A DNA stretch of 64,000 bases, from NCBI GenBank assembly GCA_963971575.1, contig OZ020611.1, positions 27,201,279 to 27,265,278 of the forward strand, written 5' to 3'. Shown piece after piece: positions 1-10,607 of the stretch; within the stretch, counting starts at the first letter, position 1, and every line of letters begins with the position of its first letter. Source of the stretch: Liopterus haemorrhoidalis (lineage: Eukaryota > Arthropoda > Insecta > Coleoptera > Dytiscidae). The notes below the pieces were generated by a model. It had not been told where the DNA came from. It was given only the letters and a program-made list of their open reading frames with translations, and did no database searches. A program made the translations under genes and the position numbers.

Positions 1-30
1 TGGTGGCCACAGCTGATTTTTTATCCTTGT
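1..30 (-). repeat. Family B repeat, 5' end (copy cut by window edge)
   Basis: The first 22 bases match the 5' end of family B seen at 40818-40840 (minus strand) and, in reverse complement, at about 4516-4540. Only the outermost end of this copy lies in the window; the rest is to the left. The next 100 bases are rich in CCGGAT-type motifs and match nothing else here. Confidence 0.7.
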
Positions 31-560
31 TTTTTTCTCATCTCTTGCTTTTGGCGGATACCCGGTGCCGGATACTCGATTCCGAATTCTAGGATCGGCT
101 ATCCGAAACCGGATGACCCAGAACTTCCTTTTTTTAAGAAACTGGTTCCGGTTCTGACAAGATCGATTTCTGACAGCACTACTAAAAACAGATAATTGTT
201 TAAAACTTGTTTGCAGATACACTCCCTACGCAGCAAGATTTTAATTTTGTGCCCGAAGAATTTTGTGGCGAAGAAGAAGAAAGCAAATTACTCTCGGACT
301 TCTTGGATTGCAACTAGTTTGACCATACGTTTTATTATATGCATTTGTTCCCACAAGATTACGTATTTATTTTTATCATTAATGTGCAATATAAGAAATA
401 AATAAACATTTTTAAATATATTGTTTGATTTGCAATCGCCTGACCACCGAGCTGTAACTAGGGAGTAGCCAATGAAGCTCCTACCATAAGGGCCTTTTGG
501 TGCCTTCATATTTTAGCGTAAAAGTAAAAAAGGATGCGAAAGTAAAAAAAGAATTGATAC
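31..560. other. No gene recognised; AT-rich with CCGGAT-rich start
   Basis: Positions 60-130 hold several CCGGAT/TCGG motifs of the kind seen in hAT subterminal regions. The remainder has only short open frames with no recognisable protein similarity. Confidence 0.5.
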
Positions 561-599
561 AAAATAAAAATAAAATGGAAAACAATCAAGAAAATCTTA

Positions 600-827
600 T
601 TGGCAGAAACTGATGAAGAATCTTTGCTTGCAAGTCATAATGAAATAAAATATTTATTTTATGAAATTGTTGATATTATTTTATTGCAAATAGGCCACCG
701 GTTTGAAAATTCGCGATCCTTATTCTCAATTTTAGATTTTAAATTGTATAAATTTAGCTTCAATGTCCTTACCGGATTTAAAATCTGCAGTTGCATTTTA
801 AACGCGCAATATGCAGTTATCAAATGA
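600..827 (+). pseudogene. Possible hAT (ZMYM1-like) transposase fragment
   Basis: A 75-residue open stretch contains a segment around residues 30-50 with HRFENSRSLFSILDF, resembling the region of hAT/ZMYM1-type transposases before the C-terminal dimerisation domain, where an RFE...L.FLLD pattern is common. There is no upstream transposase domain, no in-frame continuation and no terminal repeat nearby. It is at best an old fragment; the similarity is short and could be chance. Confidence 0.35.
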
Positions 828-859
828 GCTAGAATGTTTCCAAAATCAATATATATATA

Positions 860-1318
860 TAATAACTATATATAACTATATATAATAACAAGACAATATA
901 TAATAACTTAAAATTCTTACACCATTATCAAATTTTAGAGGAAATAGTTAAAATGACACTGTCGTCTACTAAAACGATGTCGTCACTAGGTAGGTCGTCA
1001 AGTAGGTTTATATGCGAAAGTTTATTTTTTGCAAATACATTACACTATCTGCTACTTAATATTATTACAATTTCATTGGTTTTTTTATTAACTTCGTGAC
1101 GTGATTTCTCTGACACCAAGGACCAGGGCAACCCTAACCACATGGCTAATTGGGCTATAGCCCCGTAAGCTTAAGGGGTAAGCTTTTTGGGGACGGTATT
1201 TTGGCATTTCTACTGGTGTTATGTAGAGAACGGGGCACTTGCCAGGGGCGCCATTGCAGAGATGAGAACTTTTTTTCGCTCCTCACTTGTAATTGGAGAG
1301 GTGAGGACCTGTTTTACT
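860..1318. other. No gene seen; (TA)-rich tract and a GC-richer block
   Basis: Positions 860-905 are an imperfect TATA-type simple repeat. Positions 1100-1310 are richer in G+C than the surroundings and hold only one short open frame without recognisable similarity. The block may be an unrecognised repeat. Confidence 0.4.
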
Positions 1319-1500
1319 TGGTCGACCTTAATATATAAGGGGCAAGTATTGTAATCGCGAAAATTTTCGATGTCGAGATTTTGACTCATGACCACGTTTC
1401 ATGGTCCAGAAATTCAAAAAACCTATTTTCGAAGTGCCGTCCGTCCGTCCGTGTGCGTGTGCGTGTGCGTGCGCGCGTGCGTGCGTGCAATTGGGAAGAA
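1319..1500 (-). repeat. Diverged family B-like 3' end with (CCGT)/(GTGC) microsatellite
   Basis: The order of motifs (ATATAAGGGG, TATTGT.ATC, a GAT-GTCGAGATTTTGA block, then a CCGT/GTGC microsatellite at 1441-1488) follows the 3' end of family B at 40183-40380. It is too diverged to place ends. The family is inferred from this shared order, not from near identity. Confidence 0.45.
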
Positions 1501-1783
1501 CCCTATTGTTTTTTATGAAAATCCGAAACCGGAAACGGAAGTTATTAAACTTTAAAAAGTTTGAAAATTCGTAACTAGTAAACCAAGCCTTGGACAAAAA
1601 TTTGTATAGAACATAATTTGCTGTATTTTTGATTCATCATTTTGATTTGTTCCAGATAACATTATCTCTCGGATAGTTACCTAGTGGTTTAAATAAAGGT
1701 GGAAAGACCGGGCCTTAAGGTCATAATGCCCGAGGGGGGGACACCTTAGCCCTCCAAATGAACCCGTAAATAAAAAAATTAAC

Positions 1784-1942
1784 CTGTATAAAATTCTCGA
1801 GAGATAACTCCATGATACTTCCAATAGTAATTTTCAAAACTTTCTGAGATCTGAGAATTATCATTGATAGCCCAAAAGTCATCCTATTATCACCTCTGTC
1901 CTCCCATTTTACCATATAGGCCGTGTCTCCAACGCTATAGCT
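1784..1942 (-). CDS. Odorant receptor, single internal exon near the C terminus
   Basis: This 159-bp exon encodes 53 residues matching the conserved C-terminal part of insect odorant receptors (7-transmembrane, ligand-gated channel subunits working with Orco in olfactory neuron membranes). Visible landmarks are an AAY.s.W-like segment (DTAYMVKWED), the IILRSQKVLKIT block and ELSLENF. A good acceptor (TTACAATTTCAG) precedes it at 1943 and a donor (CAG then GTTAAT) follows at 1783; both junctions are phase 0, and the donor lies where many Or genes have their last intron. The last exon (.SYSYFTLL-type) and the upstream transmembrane exons were not found in the window. It is either part of a gene running off the left edge or an isolated pseudogene fragment. 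Confidence 0.68.
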
Positions 1943-1959
1943 CTGAAATTGTAATAAAT

Positions 1960-2690
1960 CCTCAATCAAAATGTATAACTATTTATATAAAGATACAAAG
2001 TAACAAAATATAAACTATTTTAGATCATGTAGTACCAAGTAACTTCCAAATTTAACGTTATACCTCATCTTCAATAATAAAAATATACTGTACTGGGCCC
2101 CGTAGTTCAATTTCAACCACCTGTATACTATTGATAAAATATTAATATATGTGTTTATTCTCATAAAGAATTATTTTAAGCAATTCTGTTCCTTATTTAT
2201 TAATTGTTAATGACTATATTCCTTAATGAGCTTTATCAGGATTAACCATCTTGATATGTAGTGATACGTGATTTTTGTAAGTGACGTCTTCATTTTTTTC
2301 TGACGTTTTTAGTTATTTTTAAGTGATAAAAGTGCAGAAAATACTTGAAATAGTGTGTTATAGTGTGGACTTTAGTGTTTGGACTCCATGCAGACCAAAA
2401 TTGGAGCGACTGGAAAGGTATTTGTAGAAATTTTTGTTAATTTTATAATGTAAGTCATTGTTATGTAGAATGTGCTTCTATGGACAATATAGAAACAAAT
2501 ACATGCATACACTATCGGCTATAACTAGAGAAACAAAACTATTTTTTAAATCATTTTCATAAATCCCGATTATTGACTAAATGAATATTGAATTATATTG
2601 GTATAGCAACAACAATTTATAAGTTAGAACCTGCTCTTAAAAATATTTGTTGTACTGGTACGATACATAAAATAATTATATATATATATA
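1960..2690. other. No gene recognised
   Basis: AT-rich sequence upstream of the receptor exon on its coding strand. No further receptor exon with splice sites and transmembrane character was seen. A TA dinucleotide tract sits at 2678-2693. Confidence 0.5.
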
Positions 2691-2693
2691 TAT

Positions 2694-2761
2694 AGGGGGG
2701 CCGCAGACAATATTTAAGTTATTTTGGGGGGTCCCATGCCAGAAAAGGTTGGGAAACACTG
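2694..2761. mobile_element. hAT element terminus (Buster/SPIN-like)
   Basis: The stretch ends in GGTTGGGAAACACTG, the reverse complement of the CAGTGTTTCCCAACC terminus typical of hAT elements. The matching left terminus and target duplication were not found, so only one end can be supported. Confidence 0.5.
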
Positions 2762-2764
2762 ATA

Positions 2765-3217
2765 TAGGTTATACCATATAGTTTTGTATTAGTCATTTCA
2801 TTTCATTCTACAATAAAGACACTACAATAAAGAATATATTACACCTGTATTAACATGTAAGTCGATACATTTTATCTCAATTATTGTAGCTCTGTATTTT
2901 ATTAAACACATTATTAAAATAAATAATTTTATTATAACAATATGTATAAACTTCTTATAACGTCGATATAATACAGTATTCTTGTTTATGATAATATAAA
3001 ATGTTGATAGCACAAATTCAAGGAGTATTTTTTTATAATAGAAATTAAGTTGGCAATGCGGACGAAGTTTAAGACGCAGATCTCTGTCTTAAACATCGCT
3101 TGTATTTAGACGAGGCTATACGGTTTCACATTAGCGTTTAAAGATACATTCACTTTAACATCCGATCTTAAAGATCTAGCGTGAAAAGGGTAATAGATTT
3201 GAAGAATGATCCTGTGT
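2765..3217. other. No gene seen; imperfect palindrome at 3069-3093
   Basis: Short frames without similarity. TTAAGACGCAGA is followed directly by TCTCTGTCTTAA, an imperfect inverted repeat with 10 of 12 matches. Confidence 0.45.
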
Positions 3218-3225
3218 ATAATGCA

Positions 3226-4298
3226 CAGTGGCGCAGCCAGGATTTTGTCTTGGCACGTGGGTCGCATATAGCCCTCAACCTCATTTTTTGTGGCTCCTGA
3301 AGCGGTAATCAAAATCACTTGAGCTTATTTAGGGGAAAAGTATATTTAAAAATGTAAAATATAGTCTCTTCCCCTTTTCTGTTTATAAAAAAATGTCAAG
3401 AAACCCTTCGGGATATTTAAAGTTCCGTCACTGCTTATCATTTTGTATGTAAAATAGACTGCGACCTAAATCAGTTCGACACCCCTGCTGTTGGATATTG
3501 ATGTATCAAAAACTTTCACTTGATTTTTTCTTCGATAAATACATATTATTTATTTATATTTTTCGCGGGATATATTTTTGAAGTCTCAATATTTCTCTTA
3601 CTTATGTTCAGTTCTCTAAATCAGCCGCTTGGCCACAATTTGTACCGAACAAACTCATGTGACGGAATAAGGATTTCTTGATTATAACTACGAAAACCTA
3701 AAAATAACATGTAAATATGCATATAATTTCAAAAATACCTAAGAAGATATTGATATTCACATTTATCTACAAAATAAAACCAAATACCGATTTTAAGAGC
3801 GCGATTGTCTCCAAAACTACTCTATTATATTTCTGCTATTTCAACTCTATTTCACGTTTGAGGTGTCGTTTTAAAATTACATTCTGAAGGTTATAACGAA
3901 GTTAGATTTCCACTTTATCTTATATGAATCTAGTAATTAGTTGTTTAAAACAGGTTTATCATTTGACTGAGCGAATGTTTTCATCGATGTGTCAGGGGGA
4001 AAAAGGATCAACGTTCCCCTTCATATAATTCGTTGGAGCATATTTGGAAAGTGATGTATTTTCACTTGAACAATAATTATGTCACTTTATCAAGAGTAGG
4101 CAATCTTAAAAAAATGTTTATTTATACGAAAAAACAAAAAAAAAAAAAAAGATAATATTGTTTACAATGAAGTAATTTAAAAATTAACTACTGTTGTGGT
4201 TAACAAATTTTATCTTCAACTCCCCGAGCAGCGCCGTGTAATCTGCTGGTCCTGGGAGGGGTCCAGGCCCGTCGGCCTCCCCCTTGGTTGCGCCACTG
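3226..4298. mobile_element. hAT non-autonomous element, perfect 8-bp target duplication
   Basis: Terminal inverted repeats CAGTGGCGCAGCCAGG (left) and, read from the right, CAGTGGCGCAACCAAGG. The flanks carry a perfect 8-bp duplication ATAATGCA at 3218-3225 and 4299-4306, as expected for hAT transposition. At 1073 bp it has no transposase frame and must be mobilised in trans. A diverged 3' half of family A lies inside at about 3510-3705, so that repeat was either part of the element or inserted into it. Confidence 0.88.
3510..3706 (+). repeat. Family A relic, 3' half, inside the hAT element
   Basis: Matches the order of family A 3' sequence (TTCGATAAATACATATT, a GGATATATTTTTGAAGT block, CCGCTTGGCCACAATTTGTACC, GACGGAATAAGGATTT, CCTAAAAAT) but has lost the GACA microsatellite. 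It is much more diverged than copies at 12-13 kb and 54-55 kb, so it is older. Confidence 0.6.
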
Positions 4299-4890
4299 AT
4301 AATGCATTATTTGTGGAACAAGAATTGTCAGCATTCTAGATTTTACTTCCAATATCCTCAATTAACTAGAACAGCCTTCAAATATTGGTTGCTGCTTGGA
4401 TTATCATATCTTTGTGAATTAAGTTTTTTTTGCGCTCACGGAAATATACACGATTGCAAATGGTGGATGAAGAGATGCAAAGATAGGCGTCTTAGTTTTT
4501 TTACTCTTCCTAAGAAAAAAAATCAGCTGTGGCCACCACAGGACCGACCGCCATCACAAAGTACTTGTATAAATTACATTCTAGCAGCAGAGTAGAAATA
4601 ACTTGGCCTATTATTTTCTAACAGAGATATTATTTTTCATGACCATGGAAGTATGAAAAAATTGAGACTTTTTCGAAATTTTTCGTTTTATCAAAAAACG
4701 TTTCAAATAAAAGTTACTACTATTAATTAATTGCTTTTATAGCAACTTTTTTCGAAATATTTTTCTGTTGTGAAATATTCATAAAAATCTTAAAATCGAC
4801 ACGAGTAAACTCCCATTTTTAGTCAACCGATTTTTACCAAAAGTTGATCAACTCGTGCCATTGATGGCAGAAGCTTAAATATGACTTAAT

Positions 4891-5340
4891 AATGACCTAA
4901 AACTATTGAAAATTTTGATTTTTTTGTAATTTAAAAAATTCATATCTCAAAAAAGGTAAGAAATAGAGACTTGTGGTTTGAATTTTTGGAATTCTCACAC
5001 CTTGTTTTGTCTAGAAAAATATAATGTTTGGTCCGTAATGACGTAAAACTATTAGGGAAAATCTCGATTTTTTTTTGGAATTTTAAAAAATTCATATCTC
5101 ATAAAAGGTAAGAAATAGACTTGAGGTTTGAATTTTTGGAATTCTCACACCTTGTTTTGTCTAGAAAAAATTAATGTTTGGTCCGTAATGACCTAAAACT
5201 ATTAGGGAAAATTTTGATTTTAATGGAATTTAAAAAAATCTTATGTCAAAAAAGGTAAGAGATAGAGACTTGAGGTTTGAATTTTTAGAATTCTCACATC
5301 TTATTTTGTCTAGAAAAAATTAATGTTTGGTCCGTAATGA
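4891..5340. repeat. Three tandem about 148-bp units inside family B copy 1
   Basis: Units begin at AATGACCTAA/AATGACGTAA at 4891, 5037, 5187 and a partial unit at 5336, giving periods of 146, 150 and 149 bp. Each contains CTCACACCTTGTTTTGTC and a TTTGGTCCGTAATGA block. The units are absent from copy 2. Confidence 0.85.
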
Positions 5341-5634
5341 CAAAATTGTTAGGGAAAAATTTGGAAAAATTTTTCAATTTTTTTTTTCGTATTATCAAAA
5401 AATGTCTCAAATAAAAGTTGTCAGTTATTGCTTTTATAGCAACTTTTGTTCAATAATTTTTTTCTAAATATTTTTCTGTTGTGAAATATTCGCAAAAATC
5501 TTAAAATCGACACGAGTAAACTCCCATTTTTAGTCAACTGATTTTTACCAAAAGTTGATCAACTCGTGCCATTGATGGCAGAAGCTTAAATATGAAGTTT
5601 CATAAAAATCCTTTCAGCCGAATTTGCTCTGCAT

Positions 5635-5708
5635 GTGTACACAGACGGACAGACAGACAGACGGACAGACAGACAGACAGACGGACGGACAGACAGACCG
5701 ACAGACAT
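5635..5708. repeat. GACA/GACG microsatellite
   Basis: Tetranucleotide array with interruptions, located in the 3' part of family B copy 1. It reads open in one frame only because it lacks stop codons. Confidence 0.9.
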
Positions 5709-5839
5709 CATGCTAAAAATAGTCAAAACGTTATGTAGGGACCTCAATTCGTGGAGATCCATCGAAATCTCGAAATGTCAAAATCGGTATGATCACAATA
5801 CCTCCCTTATATATGTTGGCGGTCGGTAATGAAGGGAAA

Positions 5840-6240
5840 GTTAATATTAAATCCAAATTTTCGTAAAATGATTTTCTTACACAACTCAGTGCATGCGTAA
5901 CGCGTAAAATTATTGCAAATATTTAATTCCATTTAAATAAAATAAAAATGTATGGTGCTGTTTTAATTAAACTTTTGTCATATTTTTAATGGTCATTAAA
6001 TACATTTGCACAATTTTTGTTGCAAACGTCATGTGTAAAATTTGTTAAATTCGAAAATGGGATTTATGACCATTAAACATATAAAAGGGCTTTTAAAAAA
6101 TTAATAGGGACTTCAAAGTGTCCTCAGGTATGTACGGGCCCCACTTTCAGAATCATTGTGCTTAGAATTTTAATATGAATTTTATTGAAAGCATTATTTG
6201 TTATCAAACCCGAATCATTTTATAAATCGTAAACATAAAA
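5840..6240. other. No gene recognised
   Basis: AT-rich sequence with no recognised repeat end or coding frame. Confidence 0.5.
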
Positions 6241-6261
6241 GTTAAAACAGAGATATATTTC

Positions 6262-6543
6262 ATGGATACAATAAACTCTGAAGTACGACGAAAATATTTG
6301 GGGCAGTTGTTGTTATAGGAATTGCAGGTGATAAAAGTGCAGGATTATATTACACACTATTGCACTTTGGAACAGAAACATTATATTTTATCGGATTCGA
6401 ATGATATGAATTTATTTGTAGAATGTAATACTACACTTCTAAAACATTATTTTTGTTATTTTTATGACGAAAGTATAAATAATTTAGATAAAATATTTTC
6501 TAGTCGCTTGATTTTAAAAAGAAAGGTGTTGTCAGAATCTTAA
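6262..6543 (+). pseudogene. Unrecognised coding-like fragment with one internal stop
   Basis: From an ATG at 6262 the frame reads about 18 residues, meets a stop, then stays open for 75 residues to a stop at 6541. The open part is polar, with DYITHYCTLEQKHYIL near its start and a basic C terminus. Length and composition are more protein-like than nearby AT-rich frames, but the family is not recognised. Probably a relic of a transposon gene. Confidence 0.25.
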
Positions 6544-6544
6544 C

Positions 6545-6690
6545 GCGTTTTTTAGGCGTTTGTAGGTATGGCCACCAAAAAACCCTTATAAAATCACTCA
6601 TGTGTCTGTCTGTCTGTCTGTCTGTACAATAAAATTTTTAGCCAAACGGCTGAACAGTGTTGAAATTTGTTTGTATAAAAATATAGAGAA
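6545..6690 (-). repeat. Family A relic, 3' end
   Basis: The reverse complement shows the family A terminus: a conserved AGCCGTTTGGCT block, a (GACA)n run at 6603-6626, an ATAAGGGTTTTTTGGTGGCC block and CCTACAAACGCCTAAAAAA. The 5' half is missing. Confidence 0.65.
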
Positions 6691-6904
6691 TTCAAAAAAC
6701 AACGCGAGATAAATATAAACAAATATGTATTTATTGAAAAAACATATATATGATAGAACGCTTTATAGCGTTTATGATAATATCAATTAAAACACACAAA
6801 TCCAAGCACATATAAGCATTTATTACTACGTCTATTTACAATCTGTCACGTATATGTTATGGTTACTATCGTAACATATTACCAAGGAGGTCCAAGTTTT
6901 GATC

Positions 6905-6906
6905 TT

Positions 6907-6942
<36 letters not shown>
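6905..6942. repeat. (TA)n tract
   Basis: A TA dinucleotide run at the left edge of the pogo-like element. It hides the exact target-site duplication of that element. Confidence 0.9.
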
Positions 6943-6947
<5 letters not shown>

Positions 6948-8275
6948 GAGAAGGTGGTATTATGGACCCCATCAGTTTTTCTTAAGTGACAAGATGAAAT
7001 TTGGCGGAAATAGTGTAAAATAACTCTTTTACAAGACAAAGCAACAGATGCGAGCGCTCGCGATCAGTACTCCAATGACAATCGTGCAGTGGACGTCTGA
7101 ATATTTTCCAAGCTATACAACTTTTGCAAAGGTCAATCATTTTAATTTTTTTCACATATTTAAGCTGTAAAATGTTTAAATATTACTATGAAATTTCCAA
7201 ATGTAGGTTTTAAACTACAGTATTACACGTTCACTCTTCATTTTGCATTAACCAATTTCACGAAAAACAATTTCTTTCCCATGATGGCTATGCTTGCAAT
7301 ATGGACCACTTGAGTGCTTGTATTATGGACCCTTTATATAGCCCGGTTTTACAGACCCCGTATATCTAGGTGCCATCAACTAAAATAATTAGAAACTAAT
7401 TCGAATTTTGACCATCAGATAATTTATTGATTAGATGACAGGGGAAAATCTAACAGGGGAAGGAAACCTTCTTCTTCTAATCTGATAGCTGGATCTCCAT
7501 ACAAAACAATGTTATCTGCTTTAATGGTCAAGCAAGAAAATATGTCTAGGAGGGTAAGGGGTGGCAGAATAGGCAAAGGGGTGTGGGATGTCCACCGAAA
7601 TCTATACACCCTCAACGTCTTGAATTGCTTCGAAGCGCAAAATGACAGTCCAAAGACAACTCCAATTGGATGATGAATCTGACACCGATGCTCCAGTCCC
7701 TGAAAAAGATATTCCAGATTCGCCTCTGGAACTTTCTGTGGGTGAGCGATATCCAAATAAGGAGGATGCAACGTGTATTTTCTGTGAAGGAAAATTCACC
7801 GATGACTGCAGAGGGGAGTTGTGGGTAATGTGTGTGATGTGTGAAGTGTGGGAGCACGAATATTATATCTGTGACTTTGGTAAATAATTTTTTTCTGTTT
7901 TTCGAATCATATCATTTATTGTTTTTTTTTTTAGTAATAATTAGATAATTGTTTACATTTTAGTTCTTGTTTGAAGATGTTTTTTATTAAATTTGAGATT
8001 TTTTACTTACTGGTAGTCAAATTTCTTAATTTTACGTAACCTAAATTTGGGGTCCATATTACCAACACTTTTTGATCAACTGACGTTTTCACTTTTTTTA
8101 GAAAAACTCTTTTCAACGCTATTTGAATCAATTTAAAAAAATTTCAAACATTTATTTCAATACTTGAAAAGTTAGTTTAACTATGTATCAACCCAAAAAT
8201 TTGATAAATGAATATTTCGATTTTTAATCACAAAAAAACAAACAGGGGGTCCATAATACCACCTTCTTCTCTATA
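6943..8275 (+). mobile_element. pogo-like DNA transposon, internally deleted
   Basis: Inverted termini GAGAGGAGAAGGTGGTATTA (left) and GAGAAGAAGGTGGTATTATG (right, read inward) continue into GGACCCC. Flanks are TA, as for Tc1/mariner/pogo elements. The subterminal motif TATTATGGACC recurs at 6957, 7318 and, in reverse or variant form, near 7300 and 8050. The only coding remnant is the zinc-binding C-terminal end at 7642-7887; the helix-turn-helix and DDE domains are missing. Confidence 0.72.
7642..7887 (+). pseudogene. pogo/Tigger-type transposase C-terminal zinc-binding fragment
   Basis: 81 residues, of which 42-79 show ATCIFCEGKF, then D.rGElW, C..C..W.H...C. This is the small PHD-like cysteine/histidine module found at the C terminus of many insect pogo/Tigger-type transposases. 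An acidic stretch (DDESDTDAPVPEKDIPDS) precedes it, also usual in these proteins. The first methionine is arbitrary; the true protein would begin far upstream with the CENP-B-like DNA-binding domain, which has been lost. Confidence 0.65.
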
Positions 8276-8824
8276 TATTTCTTAATTTTGAGTGATGTAT
8301 CAAAGGAAACCTCTTAGTTGAATTAAGAAGAATTTTTTTAAATCGATTTTTTTATGGGGTTTTCGTCAAAAATTTGTCAAAAAACTTTTATCCCCCACAC
8401 TATTTCCCAGAAGGATTGATTTAAAAACCTGCAAAAATCTCAATAATATACATTGATGAGAACTTTTGATCAGATTAGTTTTTCGAAAAATATCGATTTT
8501 TTGTGGCGTTGAAAAAACTGGTTATTTAAAAAAATATATTGTGAGGGATCAAAAGAAAGCTTTTTAGATATAGAATAAGGAACAAAAAGTATATTTTTTA
8601 AATTTTATTATAACAATTTTCAGAGGGAAAATGTCGTATTTTATTATGAAAAAAACGACGACATTTTCCCTCTGAGGTTAGACACTACAGAAACTGCCAG
8701 TGTCATTATTAAAATCGAAACGTCAAACTAAATGTTAAACGAATTTTTTGGTTATTTTATAAATAAAAATTATTTTTTCAATTGTTTATAACGTAAAATT
8801 TTTGGAAAAAAATGGTTATAATGC
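8276..8824. other. No gene; contains a perfect 17-bp hairpin at 8621-8674
   Basis: CAGAGGGAAAATGTCGT at 8621-8637 pairs perfectly with ACGACATTTTCCCTCTG at 8658-8674 around a 20-base loop. A motif near 8555 (AAGAAAGCTTTTTAGAT) recurs in reverse complement at 10238-10256, just beyond the following LINE, which suggests the LINE landed in an older palindromic repeat. Confidence 0.6.
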
Positions 8825-8825
8825 T

Positions 8826-10233
8826 TATTCCAGCATAATCTTATACCACAACAACATGGATTCTATAGCGGCAGATCCGTTGAAACAAATCTAACAATAT
8901 ATACTGATTTTTTACTAAAAAATATGGATCAACGGAAGCAAATTGATGATTGTACACGGACTTCAGTAAGGCGTTTAATAAAATTAATCACAATATTTTA
9001 ATTAACAAATTGCTTAAGTTCGGTATACACGGCGATCTTTTACATTGGATCATCTTTTATATCTCCAACAGAAGTCAAGCCGTAAAAATAAATAGATATA
9101 CTTCCTCATATATTAATATTACATCTGGAGTGCCTCAAGGATCTCGCCTTGGGCCATTATTATTTAAAATTTTTATAAATGATGTACTCTCAGTTATAAA
9201 ACACCAATATACTCTTGTTTGCCGACGATATAAAATTCTATAAGAAAATTGAGAGTTTATTCGATTCTCAAGTGTTACAAGATCTTAATACCTTTCAAAC
9301 TTTTTGTGATATAAATAAATTATATTTAAATTATGATAAATGCCAGATTATAACCTTTACTAGAAATAGAACTAGAATAACATATAATTATAACCTAAAC
9401 GACAAAATTATCCAAACATTCAACTGTGTGGGAGATCTTGGGGTACTTCTAGATTCCAAACTCTTATTTGACCATTATATTGACTTCATCTGTTTTAAGG
9501 CCTTGAAAATGTTGGGATTTATAATCCGTTCTACTAAAAAATTTCAGTCTATTGCTGTCTTTAAGTCACTGTATTTTTCCTTTGTATTTAGTCATTTAAA
9601 CTTTGCATCTGTTGTATGGAATCCTAATTATCTTCAGTACATCAGTCAATTGGAAAGAATACAAAAAAAAGATCTTAAATATTTTTGCTATAAATCCTGT
9701 ACAGAATATGTAAACTATGATGCGGCATGTCTTTCCTTTAACATGTTACATTTGAGCGGTCGTCGCTCGCTTACAGACATGCTGACCTTATATAAAATTG
9801 TAACTAACAATATTTCTTCTAATGAATTATTATCATTAATAATATTTCAAATTCCGAGATGCAATACCCGTGGTACGGTACTTTTTCATCAACCCTTGTC
9901 AAACACTAAATAACAGACTTTGCACCTCTTATAATAACAATTTTTCAGATATTGACCTTTTTAACGTAAACTTAATTCAATTTAAACGCCTTTGTATTAA
10001 CAAATTAAAGCACATACGTTCTGGCTGATATTATATCTTTTCCATTTTATCCGTTCTATACTTCTATACTTTAATATTCATTTCATTATTCAGTTGTATA
10101 TTTATACATTAATATGTTATAATTTGTTATCACCTTTTATGTAAATGTGTAAAAAATTTGATAGCGAACACTTCACTAGGTTTGTCCTGTTTGTGCTCCA
10201 AAAAATGTAAAATAAATAAATAAATAAATAAAT
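8826..10233 (+). mobile_element. Non-LTR retrotransposon (CR1/Jockey-like), 5' truncated and frameshifted
   Basis: Reverse transcriptase landmarks occur in order but in different frames: QQHGFYSGRS (8846), YTDFSKAFNK with the first catalytic Asp (8951), SGVPQGSRLGPLLF (9123) and FADD (9218). Frameshifts lie near 8949 and 9215. The thumb and C-terminal part run to a stop at 9913. The 3' end is an (AATA)n tail at 10211-10233. A second, more decayed copy of the same family ends at 29897. Confidence 0.88.
9215..9913 (+). pseudogene. LINE reverse transcriptase, 3' part including FADD box
   Basis: 232 residues beginning at the catalytic FADD motif, continuing through the thumb with KCQIITFTRNR and DLGVLLDSKLLF, and a C-terminal region with SVVWNPNY and CNTRGT. 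This is the largest uninterrupted piece of the 8.8-10.2-kb LINE. Upstream motifs are out of frame, so no functional protein is expected. Confidence 0.85.
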
Positions 10234-10262
10234 TCTACGTCTAAAAAGCTTTCTTTTGGGTC

Positions 10263-10429
10263 CAGTGGAAGACTGGCCCGCCGGGCAATTTCCCGGTGGG
10301 TTGGTCCCAATAGGACCGATTTTTTAATCAATGGGGCCGGTCCTTGACCCAATGAGGCTGGCTTTTGACCCTATGGGGCCGATTTATTCCAATTTTCCTG
10401 GACCGGAAAATGTTGTCAGTCCACTACTG
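10263..10429. mobile_element. Possible hAT-like MITE with tandem internal motif
   Basis: Left end CAGTGGAAGACTGGC and right end, read inward, CAGTAGTGGACTGAC resemble hAT termini. Inside, a degenerate unit near 30 bp (CAATGGGGCCGGTCC type) is repeated about four times. No convincing 8-bp target duplication was found. Confidence 0.4.
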
Positions 10430-10487
10430 TCCATGTCAGCGTTTACTCTATGTCGGCATTTTGTTTACATCTGCCTATCGTCTATCA

Positions 10488-10574
10488 CAGTGTTTCTAAA
10501 CAGGTGGTCCGCGGACCACCACTGGTCCCCAGAAAGATTTTAGTGGTCCGTGAAACTTTTTGTGATTTATGCAG

Positions 10575-10607
<33 letters not shown>

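Larger units (their letters stand above)
4512..5832 (+). repeat. Family B repeat, copy 1 (internally expanded)
   Basis: Starts with ATCAGCTGTGGCCACCAC and carries ACCGACCGCCA near the left end and TGGCGGTCGGT at the right end, forming inverted termini. The 3' part holds a (GACA/GACG)n microsatellite at 5641-5705 followed by a conserved block ending in CACAATACCTCCC. Compared with copy 2 at 40181-40840 this copy is about twice as long: a 215-bp segment (4655-4885 and 5365-5595) is present twice, and three tandem 146-150-bp units lie between. No protein-coding capacity was recognised. Class unknown; MITE-like or foldback-like. Confidence 0.75.

Noticed and set aside
4284..4595. 103-residue frame
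   Set aside because: Crosses the right boundary of the hAT element and runs into family B; no domain similarity.
5635..5829. 64-residue frame rich in DRQT repeats
   Set aside because: Translation of a GACA microsatellite.
7424..7857. Overlapping minus-strand frames of 65-115 residues
   Set aside because: Antisense to the pogo-type C-terminal fragment, which has recognisable zinc-binding residues.
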